This document shows positions 39,030-48,052 of a stretch of 64,000 bases of DNA, one piece after another (the first letter of the stretch is position 1; every line of letters starts with the position of its first letter). The DNA lies in contig NC_054756.1 in NCBI RefSeq assembly GCF_018143015.1, forward strand, positions 23,725,440 to 23,789,439, in the 5' to 3' direction. A program made the position numbers and the translations under genes. The notes under the pieces were generated by a model that had not been told where the DNA came from, ran no database searches, and saw only the letters and a list, made by a program, of their open reading frames with translations. This DNA is from Lytechinus variegatus (lineage: Eukaryota; Echinodermata; Echinoidea; Temnopleuroida; Toxopneustidae).

Positions 39030-42000
39030 ATAATGTTATACGTTCATTCGTTTTAGCCAATGGTCACAAATATTCTTGTCATTTCAGTTCCTGTTCGCCT
39101 TGAAGACGGGTATTCACCCAATGAGGGTCGCGTTGAGGTGTACTACGATGATGCATGGGGTACTGTTTGCGACGATGAATGGGATATGGAAAGCGCCGAA
39201 GTCGTCTGCCGAATGCTCGGTTATCCGGAGGTATACAGGTCCTACGGCTTGGCGTTTTTCGGGGAAGGGCAGGGCGATATTGTCCTCGACAACTCCCAGT
39301 GCAGCGGGGATGAAAGGCACATCGCTCTCTGCGGAAATCCGAAATATTTGAGTCATAACTGTGAACATAATGAAGACGCCGGTGTAGACTGCTCTGGAAA
39401 AGGTACTAATTTGATTTGATCATTTTTAGATATATACAAATCTATTTCAAATTATGTTCGACACCATATTGAGTACTGCTTTCCAAAGTCGAGAAGAGGT
39501 CTAGAGATGAAAAGTAATTGACTGATGAAGAAATAAACACATTTATATCATAATGGTACAGACACTGAACCTAGAGAAAGTGATGTACACATTGCAAAAT
39601 AAAAAGTATGAACAGTTTGTAGATTCTCGAAGAATCAATAAACTAAGTAAATTATGAAATGAAATCAAAAGCAAAACACAGCTTAACTAACGTCAACGTA
39701 ATAAACAAAGCATTTCCGCCTTTGGCAAAGAACTTTTTTAAAATGAATAATCGTATTCTTTAAAATTACTTTAATGGTATTGTGATGACTTATTACGTAC
39801 ACATCAACATTCATATCACAATTATTCAAACCATGCATTTTAAAATTTCCTATTGTATTGAAAAAAAGGTGGGTCAATGGTTACTGACACCAGTTCCTGG
39901 ATCGTTTATTTTTATCAACCATACCTTATAATGTTAAAACCAAAGCTACAGCAAATATACGACTTGTCGATGGGCCAACTCCGAACCAGGGTCGTCTCGA
40001 ACTGTACCTGTTGGGGGCCTGGGGCACTGCCTGCCGGAAGGACTGGACACACATCGACTCTTCCGTGGCGTGTCGCAAGCTTGGCTACTTCGGTGCTGCG
40101 GACACTTTATCGCCACCAACTACCTACGGGAATGGGACGGGAATGGTGCTGCTACGGGAACCCCGCTGCAAGGGCAAGGAAGAAGATCTCATGCAGTGTA
40201 ATGTTTCTTACCCCATAGGCGTCACCGGCTGCACGCATGGCGATGATGTTTGGATTAGCTGTCTGCAAAAAGGTAAAACATGCATTTAATCTGTTAAACA
40301 TTCTTACTCATTTGGCGCAGGGAAGTTGAGCAAAGGACTCAAGTTGTCAAACTAGCTACACTGTAAGATAATTTATCCTTAAATAAAAGAAGTTCTAGCA
40401 ACAACCCCTGTAATTTTACCAGATTGCGTAATATGACAGGAAATTGGTATTTGGTGTATTGAACCGTACAAATTTCTTAAAAGAAAAGACACTTTCCCCT
40501 TTTTAAACAGACCTATCCTTTGACCTGTATATTGCAGAAAAATCCTGTTTTATGAATTTGCAGAATGATTCTGTTATTGCTTTCTGCAACACCTTTTTTC
40601 CCTGTAAAATCAGAGCTTTTTAACAATGTAGACTTACAGCAAGAAACTGAAACATACAAAGATTTGGGCGTTATTTTTTTAGTCTTATTTTGATGTCTTT
40701 CGCTGTAATAGTTGTCTGCATAACAGGTAATAAATGTATTTGATCACCTTGTGTGTTCTCTTTTTATTCCTTATGGGTCTTGGAAGTTGAGGAAAGGACT
40801 TAGGATGTCAAACTAAATAATTTTTTTAAGAGATATGGCGTAGTTCCTTCTGATCTTTTGTTGGGGGTGTTATTTCGATGCATTTCACCCCACTGACAGA
40901 CATTCATGTTTTAGAACTGTCCTACCAATACCACAGAAAACCTTGAAGTGCGTCTTGTCGGCGGATCTTCTCCTGACGAAGGGCGTGTCGAGGTGAAACA
41001 CCGGGGTCATTGGGGGACCGTTTGTGATGACAGCTGGGATATCCTGGACTCGCACGTCGTGTGCAGGATGCTCGGCTACAGTGCAGCAAGGGAATACTCT
41101 TGCTGCGGACATTACGATGAGGGTTCAGAGCACAAGTACATTCTCTTGGATGAAGTGCAGTGCAGCGGAGCAGAAGAGAACATTGGACACTGCATGCGGC
41201 AGGACTACGGGGCCCACGACTGCGACCATTCGGAGGATGTTGGGGTTTCCTGTATAAGTTATGGTTAGTTTTGGTTACCCTGACGTCATAGATATTATGA
41301 TGACTAGTGGTATAAGAAGTAGTGCACTACCAAGCAGTATAAAGTATATTGTAGCACGGGCCGCGGAACGGTTTTCCAAGTGAAGGGGAGGGGGGGGGGG
41401 GGCTGGCCATGCCAAAAACCACAATCGTATGGTCATTTTTACGTTTCTGTACACGGTAATTGAAAAGGGGGGGGGGGGGCTGAAGCCCCCAGCAACCCCC
41501 GCTTCCGCGGCCCCTGAATAGTAGTAGTAGTAGCAGTCGTAGTAGTAGTAGTAGTAGCAATAGTAGTATCAGGCAGCGGGAGTATTTTCTGAAGTTGATA
41601 TTATTTATGTTGTTGCTATCATTATCATTGTTGTTGTTTTTTGTTATTATTTATCATCATTATTATTTTCTAATAATTAGCGTTTTTTATTCTATTAATT
41701 CAAACTATACCATCATTTTTATCATCATGTGTAGCAGTCAAAAAAAAGTAGTGATGGAGTAGAGTTGTATTAGAAGTAAGTATTAAAACCTTATTTTTCG
41801 ACACTGTATTCTCTTTTTTTTTAGAATCGACCACCCCGTTACAAGATGTCCAAAATACGCCTTCAGCTGAACCTCGCGTGAGCGAACACTCGACGGCCCT
41901 ATCGTCACTCTTGATAGGTAATATACTTTAGTCACTCATATTTCGAAGTCTCCGCAATATATTTCTGGCATTGATAAAAAAACATCGTAAATAAAGCACA

Positions 42001-45000
42001 CGACAGTTGCCAATGCTGATACCCATGTTTTCCCGAATTGTTACCTAGGGGTGGATTATGGATCTCTGAAGAAGTTGGGGAGCTCATTTTGTTCTTTTTA
42101 ACAGGCAAGCCCACGACCTCTATATGGAACAATTCCGCCCCCCAAACAAAAAACCCCACAAAGTTGAAGATCACACTGTAGAAGGGGCAAGCAATGGCCA
42201 CACGCCCCCTCTCCTGCCCTTCATGGATCCGCACCTGAATTTAGTCCAGGAAGATCCATGCAGCTCTGCTTTCAAAGTCCAACCCATTAATGGGGTCCGG
42301 ATCATCATTACTGCTAGTGTTAGTATAATAATAATAATCTTTATAACCGGTATGATAATTCACCATTATCGGTGATATGGTTGTCTTGGTGGGTCTTATC
42401 ACTAACATTACTACGACTTTTTTTTAACAAGTGCACACCTAGTTACCAATAATGCATATAGCATTTCCATTTAATTGAAAGCAGGATAAAAGAGCATTGT
42501 AGATTAAATGCCTAGCTCACGGGCATAGGTGCCGCGGCCGGGGATCGAACTCCGGACTTTTTATGTATAGCCAGGTGCCTATAGACCACTCGGCCACAGC
42601 ACCTTCACTTTTGCCATCACATCGCGATATTGCGTCAGGTCGGGTAATCGCATAATATCCGACCATTCATAAACGGGTTTCCGGAAAACCCGAAACGTCG
42701 GGTCCTGTCTATCCTACCCTTTGTATATTGGGCCTATAGCTTTCACAAAAATTGGACAAGACCTTTCAGGTTTGCATGGGTGCGAATGTTCGGGTTGCAC
42801 ATTCTCTTGACCTCACGCAATAACCCGATATGATTGTACAATCCCAATGTTGCTAGTATAACATGTATTTCTATCATTATTATCATTACTTGGTATATCG
42901 TGGACCCAGTAAATAATACAAATAACGATCATAAATTGGGAATCATTATCATGATAATCATGTTGATAGTATGGTGATGTTACTCCCAACAAAAGAAAAT
43001 ATGCGGGCATCTTTTCATTAATTTGTGATGACGCTCTTCTCACCCCTTCTCCTTATAATACTGTAGGATACTTGACTAAGTTTACACTTGCAATTGTTGA
43101 AGATCACCATCGTAATTTGAACTTTGTTCTCGGATTTTGAACTTTTTATTTCGTAAACAAACTAATTTCATTGTAAATAAATTAGGATCCTATTTCAGAG
43201 AATGACATTGAGGAAATTAATCTTCCTGCACATTCAGTCATTTAAAATAAGTCATTTCTATTTTCATTTCATCTAGGTACTGTTGTATTATTTTTATTGC
43301 TTTTCCTGATTGCCCTCGCTGGTTTGGTCTATGAGAGGTCCAGAGAATTACATTACAAGTAAGACTCATTTTTAACTTCCTTATTATGCCATCGAACTCA
43401 TTTATTAATCATACCACTGACTCGTTGGATTTCAGGAATCTAGTAAAGTGTGATCATTGTAAATGCATAAAGAACGATACTTCGTTAGTAGCTGGCTTGA
43501 GTATTTACCATAGATTTGTAGACTTATGGTAATATTTTTTTTCATTCTAAACGTCCTTATGTTTTAACATAATTTACGAATAATTATTTTTTTTCTTTTT
43601 GAAGTGGACACGCCTCTATATGGGAATTTATGTTCAAGTCTCTTGCATCTTTCGAGAAAAAGTTTCTGAAAATCGAACAGGGTATCAAAAGGTCTCTGCA
43701 CTATCACATGCATGGGAAATAACAGTATTACAAAGTTTAATTGGTTGAAACAAAGCACTGGAAACCTCACATCCTAAGATATAAGAATGATTGTGTTTAA
43801 ACTTTGTTCACTTCCTTTCCATCTATCGGAGAAGGAAAGAGGGCGCTCATAGACCTTCGAAACCAGCCCAATAAGCCAGTACGGAGTTCCATTCTGCGCA
43901 TGTTCAGAATGTCATTCGGACTAAAAGTGAAATAGTGATTTAATATCTAATAAAATAAGCGCCAACTTTGATGTCTCGATTATTCAAATATTTTTTTTTC
44001 ATTATATCCACAAAAAACAACAACAATGCGTCCACTAGCGACTGGTATTTCACATTTGGCCAAGGACATTGTTATAGCAACTTGTTAAAGCATTCAAAGT
44101 GAAAATGCAACAAATACATTTATAGAATGTTCATTAGTGTGCTATTCTAGTTACCTTGTATATACAATTTATGCATCCTGCTATGTAAGGCATGGTTACA
44201 TAATATCTTGCTTTGAAATCTGCCTATCATAATGCCAGCAAAAATGAAAGGTAATTTAACCAAAATTGCCCATGAGATAATACCTAACTGGTATGTTATC
44301 CATTTTGTTAAACTAATATTTGGGTCATTTCTGTCTCATTGTAACTGAGCTATTTCAGCCAAATTGTCCAGAATGATCTCCTGTTTTTCAGTCACTTGTG
44401 GCATCGGGAACAGATCTACTACGATTTCGACGTCATTTTTTTTAAACATGTCAAATGCTTGGTCACACGTGTGCTAGCACTAGTTTCGTTATGATCTGAA
44501 ATTATCGAACAAGATTCATGCAAATGAGCGGGTATATGAACATGGAAATTTAGCTACACATTTGCATAACTTTTCATTGATCACTACAGTACATGTTCGG
44601 AACTATATAGAGCGAAGACGAAGTCAGTTTGTTCTGTCCGAATATTAATTACATTATATAAATGGTATGTGGGCTAGCTACGAAGTATTATATGTATAAG
44701 GCAAATGGAAGTCTTGCCTATTCTTTAAAGACATATATATATATAGCATCAAGTTGCAAAACGCTCATGTATATGCTCATTTTGAAAATATTACCTCAAC
44801 ATAAATGATATATATTTCAAGTGGAACATCACACGAAATGATTATGTCAGATACTTACAATTTCCTGTCATTAAGTGGTATATTTAAACAAACAGAGTCA
44901 CTCTTCTCTGTCATTCAAGAGGAAATAAACACTTCAACTTAGGTATTGCATGTGTTATTTTGCTTTATTGTTCTATTTCGTTTTGTGGTAGAAAACAATA

Positions 45001-46181
45001 CCATGAATATTCCCGTAAAGAAACAAACCGAAATTTGACATTCGCACACGCTTGTCATTGAATCCAGAACAAAAACAAATCCATAATTTGATCTGTCGAA
45101 ATGGTCAATCGCAAAACAAGTAAAAAATGCCTTTGAAAATAAGGAAAATCCCCTTTAAAAACATTGCCTGTTCTGTATAAACATAACATGATATTATAAT
45201 ATTTTTTTTTAAAGATAACATGTTGGAATCATGTACAATGCATCAAGATCCAAACTTTTTGGTAGTCATTGCGCAGAAAATAAACAACTAAATTTTCATT
45301 GAATTTCTTTTTATCTTTTTTTCACATTCACCCATGCGTAAAGAGTTCTCACAAGAAATTCAATTTTCATTACTTAAATATTCTTACAGAATATGTTTCA
45401 TCGTAATCAAAGTTTTAATTGATGATTTATAAATTAATTCCGGGACGAAACGCAATTTCTCCAAAAGTGATTAATCCATGCGCCTGCTATGGCGGGTACT
45501 ATAGTAATCCTAATCATAATTATACTACTGTTTACAAACTAACTCTCCATTTTAATTTTTTTTTTTAGATTTCTGGGGGCAACGATTGAGCAATTGGTAG
45601 TACTGGCAGTAATTTTTCCCCCGTTCTCTCTGAGCCATGGCTCAGAGGGAAGTAACCTATTCCTGTTACGTCTTTGCAGACATGCTACATGTTGCGAGTA
45701 TTCTCTGTAGTGTCAATTGATTGGCTTTTATGGTTCATTTCTATTGCAAATTGCCGATTTTTTTTTCTTCAGGAAAATGATGAAAATGGCGCAAAGGGAT
45801 CTGAATCTCCAACCTCTATCACGGAAGGGGGAGTCGTCAACCAATAGCTACGCCAAATCCTTCACCGGAAGTCACCGTGACCGGACGGAAACCAGTGTTG
45901 GTCCGAGCTGCAGCCAGGCTATAGAGGCTTCGGCCTCCGCCAACGGACAAACCAATCATACCGTGTACGAGGTTGACAGCACCGACAAGGAGGTTGAAAA
46001 GCTCCTTTCTGTCACATCTAATGTAGACCCATCTCCACCGGAGCTTCCCAAGAGGGATCCGCCTGCAGCAGTGCCACCACGACCTGACTCACCAGCAACC
46101 TACGAGTGTCCTCTGGATGTTTACGAGCCTCCTTCGGACTATGAAGACGTCTTGACTGCTACGTGTAAAACAATTGTCTAG
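28263..46181 (+). CDS. SRCR-domain type I membrane receptor with signalling-type tail (5 SRCR domains), gene 3
   Basis: Exons: 28263-28347 (ATG, signal peptide beginning MGRLHTLLCICLLLFVS), SRCR exons 36674-37027, 37875-38183, 39088-39402, 39952-40272 and 40937-41263, stalk 41825-41917, transmembrane 43277-43358, and tail 45773-46181 ending TAG. The joined frame gives 764 residues. SRCR exons are phase 1-1. Domains 1-4 keep the six group A cysteines; domain 5 adds a YSCC pair. The stalk is Ser/Thr/Pro-rich. The transmembrane exon is 82 nt (GTVVLFLLLFLIALAGLVYE) followed by basic residues. The tail of about 135 residues has SH3-ligand-like PPAAVPPRP and tyrosines in acidic context (VYEV, TYEC, VYEP, DYEDVL), suggesting phosphotyrosine signalling. 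The signal exon lies 8.3 kb upstream; it fits by phase and hydrophobicity, but a different first exon is possible. An antisense LINE lies in that intron. Confidence 0.85.
29427..29700 (-). repeat. 274-bp MITE, family A copy 3
   Basis: Ends CACTGTTAGAAAATTTATCC and TTTTTGTAAAGTG. The body is the reverse orientation of copies 1 and 2. It abuts the 3' end of the antisense LINE inside the first intron of gene 3. Confidence 0.7.
30347..32788 (-). CDS. LINE ORF2, endonuclease end plus reverse transcriptase (813 residues)
   Basis: An uninterrupted frame from MGDFNINL (a late endonuclease motif) through SDISDHF to the reverse transcriptase. The RT motifs appear in order: NYRPISLLTSLSKILEKL, FGFRKNHSTSHA, FLDFSKAFDTINHEIL, GVPQGSLLGPLLF and the catalytic FADD box. 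A thumb region and the usual LINE C-terminus (GPAYWNSLP) follow. The protein would copy its own RNA at a nicked target. The first Met is only where the open frame begins; the true start lies upstream in the frameshifted part. The Jockey/CR1/L2/Daphne group is likely; I cannot choose between clades. Confidence 0.88.
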   Translation of the reverse strand: MGDFNINLMNCNNNNISQEFLETFLTNSFLPLITKPTRVTNTSATIIDNIFSNVTFPTPQAGIVLSDISDHFSIFAKLSKNKLFKNESYNTSYRKITDDNISHLINDLDNTDWSTIFDSTEVDVAYDIFITKLTSCLDTNVPLITHRKSNYKKIPIHPWITKSILRSINRKNNLYYKYISKPNENSRSKYTCYKNTLTTLLRIAKREYYTSQLNIYKNDMKNTWKIINNVLNKKKKSSTITKIKSNNTITDDANKITGEFNSYFSNVGNNLAKNIPRTNKSFSDFLDDPNPNSMFFSPTNSMEIINIVSNLQNKKSPGYDGIPNFLLKKIIAAIVDPLVHIFNISLTTGRVPNKMKISKVIPLFKKGDSQLVSNYRPISLLTSLSKILEKLVHTRTSDFFKLHNIFSNFQFGFRKNHSTSHAILSFINKVTTSIDNSCHTVGIFLDFSKAFDTINHEILLHKLCHYGVRGKALEWFRSYLTDRTQFVSVNNCNSTTLPITCGVPQGSLLGPLLFITYINDIKNTSNLLSFILFADDSNIFFSHDDINQLVRTLNFELTNVTDWIKANKLSLNHQKTNYMLFSNKVNTLTDRIFFDNFVLNNVSTTRFLGVLIDDKLSWKPHIDSICKTISRNIGIINKLKHFLPSRTLLTLYYTLILPYIIYGIIAWGCAIQTQINRILLLQKKAIRIIFQAHFRSHTDILFFENNILKVNDIYLFELSQFMFKLSRDDLPAIFFNMFRKNASVHSYPTRQRLCYHLPLTRTLFAKNSFVFSGPAYWNSLPQDFKESPNVNIFKRKLKKMLILKYSSQTGQAE
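32789..33459 (-). pseudogene. broken N-terminal endonuclease part of LINE ORF2
   Basis: APE-type endonuclease motifs are readable but in different frames. One frame (33241-33459) ends in DPNDPCGQLVTCY. A second (32897-33298) continues with LLHLNIRSANKNF, IGLTETWF and GGGVALYI. It then stops at a TGA near 32897, where a 1-base shift would restore a typical ILGV-YRPP segment. At least three small indels separate it from the intact part, so this copy cannot encode a full ORF2. Confidence 0.8.
34179..34371. mobile_element. 193-bp MITE with TA target duplication
   Basis: TA-flanked, with CACTCTAA at the left and TTAGAGTG at the right, plus inner inverted pairs such as AACCCAAAAC and CTGTTGGGTT. 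It is in gene 3 intron 1. Sequence 34380-35550 shows nothing recognisable. Confidence 0.6.
35557..35716. mobile_element. 160-bp foldback MITE
   Basis: CTTTGCCATAATGGCAACTACCATGGT at the left is mirrored at the right by the same sequence reversed and complemented. Outer ends GGGCCTGTTTCATAAAG and CTTTAACGGACCC are weaker. It is immediately followed by the Harbinger-like element at 35718. Confidence 0.7.
35718..35879. mobile_element. 162-bp Harbinger-like MITE with perfect 58-bp inverted repeats
   Basis: Arms 35718-35775 and 35822-35879 match perfectly over 58 bases (starting TGCCATGGTCACATTTG) with a 46-base loop. TAA flanks both ends (35715-35717 and 35880-35882), the 3-bp duplication of PIF/Harbinger. 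Perfect arms point to recent insertion. The following 35883-36673 shows nothing recognisable except AT-rich sequence. Confidence 0.85.
38620..38780 (-). mobile_element. tRNA-derived SINE, type 3
   Basis: The minus strand starts TGCCTCCGTGGTCAAGTC (A box) with B box GGATTCAATTCCC and a closing GGCGGAGGCA. A non-tRNA body and an A/T tail near 38625 follow. The acceptor-like ends pair but the anticodon arm is poor. It is in the gene 3 intron 38184-39087. Confidence 0.6.
38989..39032. repeat. (CA)n/(TA)n microsatellite
   Basis: A CA-rich run turning into TA just upstream of the third SRCR exon of gene 3. Confidence 0.85.
40359..40628 (-). repeat. 270-bp MITE, family A copy 4
   Basis: Flanked by TA on both sides, with ends CACTGTAAGATAATTTATCC and AGCTTTTTAACAATG. 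It runs opposite to copies 1 and 2 and lies in the gene 3 intron 40273-40936. This copy shows the TA duplication most clearly. Confidence 0.75.
41355..41516. mobile_element. 162-bp MITE, family C copy 2, followed by TAG repeats
   Basis: Begins CACGGGCCGCGGAACGG and ends CTTCCGCGGCCCCTG. The interior matches 10679-10836. A (TAG)n tract follows to about 41570. It lies in the gene 3 intron 41264-41824. Confidence 0.75.
42418..42604 (-). mobile_element. tRNA-derived SINE, type 1
   Basis: Very similar to 3544-3733, including the shared AACAAGTGCACACCTAGTTA segment at its 3' end and the GGTGC...GAGTGGTC tRNA-like head. It lies in the gene 3 intron 41918-43276. Confidence 0.8.
43359..45772 (+). other. 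intron of gene 3 between transmembrane and tail exons
   Basis: 2.4 kb of AT-rich sequence with a strong acceptor (TTTTTTTTCTTCAG). An 18-base palindrome, TCTGAGCCATGGCTCAGA, is at about 45629. No element, RNA gene or further exon is recognised. Confidence 0.6.
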
Positions 46182-46217
46182 ATAAATATCCTTCTAGGAT
46201 ATTTATCTATACAATTG
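46171..46217 (+). promoter_or_regulatory. 21-bp stem-loop spanning the stop codon of gene 3
   Basis: Arm 46171-46191 pairs with 46197-46217 at 20 of 21 positions around a 5-base loop (TTCTA). The TAG stop (46179-46181) lies inside the 5' arm. In the mRNA this would be a strong AU-rich hairpin at the end of the reading frame. Its function is unknown. Confidence 0.7.
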
Positions 46218-46844
46218 ATTTCTAATACTGCATTGAGCAGCATTAAACGAATACTTGCTTCGATGCATGATATCTCTGTCATGTGATGTCAATGCCTGAA
46301 AACACTGTTTAAGATTTTAAGCAAGTTGATACAGTATGTAACTCTAACAACAAGTTCTTTCATTTTATGGTGTTTTTTTTAGTCTTCTTTAAACAACCTG
46401 TTTAGAACTGACAGGCAATGTGCTTGTATTTTTAAATAGCCTTTTAGGCATACAAATCAAATGACAGAGGTGCACTAGACAACGCAACGTCTCCCGCATA
46501 TAGGGCTAAATGAAACTTCATTTAAATTTGCTGGGAAATTCTTAATACAAAATTTACGTGGTTCATATGCAGTTTGTCTATAGTTCTTGCTTATAATATT
46601 ATTGAAGAATCGTCAGTTTTGTATAAACGGCGTTATTGTACACTAATGAATAATCCAGATAACGACCTTACGTTACCCGTAAAGGCAATATATCTATAAC
46701 CAGATTAAATTAAATTGGACACTGTTTGATATAAATTTAATCAATATTTCCATTAGATCATGTATATTGGTTATACCGTTATCCAATGTTATATTTACAG
46801 GCAGTTGAAATTAATGTGTCCCAAGAAAGGGAATTGAGGCACCT

Positions 46845-46975
46845 GGGTTCCGTAACACAATGGTTAGCAATTAATCATATGCTTGATTTTCACGATTGAT
46901 TGTACATTGTAGTCAATGGAATCAAACGTAGAAAAATGCCCTACGATCATTGCTAAGCTTTGTGTCACGGGACCC
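46845..46975. mobile_element. 131-bp MITE, family E copy 2
   Basis: Ends GGGTTCCGTAACACAATGG and TTTGTGTCACGGGACCC form inverted repeats, with GTTAGCAAT and ATTGCTAAG further in. Related to 21573-21731. Confidence 0.65.
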
Positions 46976-47394
46976 AGATCTTTTATTTATTTAAAGCTTT
47001 TTAAATGATTTTAAAATTTTAATTTGCATCATGATATTTTTTATTCTTCTTCTTTATTCTGATAGTTATTTATTATATGAAAGGTTGGCGCATAGATGAC
47101 CAAGAATTGTTTGAAAATTTCAATTTCAAATTAATTTGGGCAGAAAAATTGGTCCTTGAGTAGTAAGGATACGACGACCTGGCGTCAGAAAGGGGTGCGT
47201 AATTAGCATTTATTTCGTATTCTTAGTTTAGAGTTCAACTAATCTCGAATTGAGGGTGGATCTGGATTCACACGTGAGTGCGCGCGCAAAATAGTATCCA
47301 GTAGTTATAAGGAACTTTTCGCAGCTACAACGGGGACAGGCTCAAGAGCACAGGAATTGCGTTGAAAATGCCCGTCAAATAACAATAAACGGCT

Positions 47395-47535
47395 GGGAGG
47401 TCTTTGTCGAAAATCGATGAACTAGAACAGCGGTTACTGAGCTGACCAGAACTTGCAAATATTATGTATGTCATTTGTCTAGGGTCACGACGAATCTGCT
47501 GCTCTGATTTACCAACTCTCGACAAAGACTGCTTT
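47395..47535. mobile_element. foldback element, family D copy 2
   Basis: GGTCTTTGTCGAAAATCGATG is mirrored by TCTCGACAAAGACTGC. Matches 18411-18551 in reverse orientation. Confidence 0.65.
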
Positions 47536-47798
47536 GTTGTGAAAGGCACTTGCCAATACATTCCCTATGTTCCCGAAGGCGTCGTGCGCCGTGAAAAACT
47601 ATCTCCTTACATGCCGTAGTATTTATCATTTGTAATCCGCCATGCTTCAATGATTTTGTTCGTCAAAAGCTTTATGGCCTTTAAATCAATGAAGCTATAT
47701 TACTTCTATTATTAGTGTAGAATCTGTAATAAAAACGTATTTTGTCATTGCTATATTGATATATCTAAACGGATTTAGTTTCACATTTCTTGCCGGGG

Positions 47799-48052
47799 CA
47801 CTGTAAAAAATATTGGGTAAAATTTATAACAGCACGAGGGTAATTATGTGTCCAACCAATTTGGGGGAGTATTTTGCCCAATGCGGGAAGCATACAGTCC
47901 AGTAAGGTTAAAAAACAAATAGGCAGCAATTACTATAGAATTGGCAAAACTTTCATCACACTGGATAATTAAAAATGCCCAAAGGAGATGCCCAATGTTT
48001 GTTGGACACATGATTACCCTCATGGAGCATTTTCACCCAATATGTTTTTAAA
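47799..48052. mobile_element. 254-bp MITE with about 70-bp inverted arms
   Basis: The left arm CACTGTAAAAAATATTGGGT then GAGGGTAATTATGTGTCCAA pairs with the right arm TTGGACACATGATTACCCTC then ACCCAATATGTTTTTA. No coding capacity. Confidence 0.7.

Noticed and set aside
42124..42375. ORF with a hydrophobic C-terminus resembling a transmembrane segment
   Set aside because: The hydrophobic part comes from ATC/ATA simple sequence. It needs phase 2 entry, which no upstream exon of gene 3 provides.
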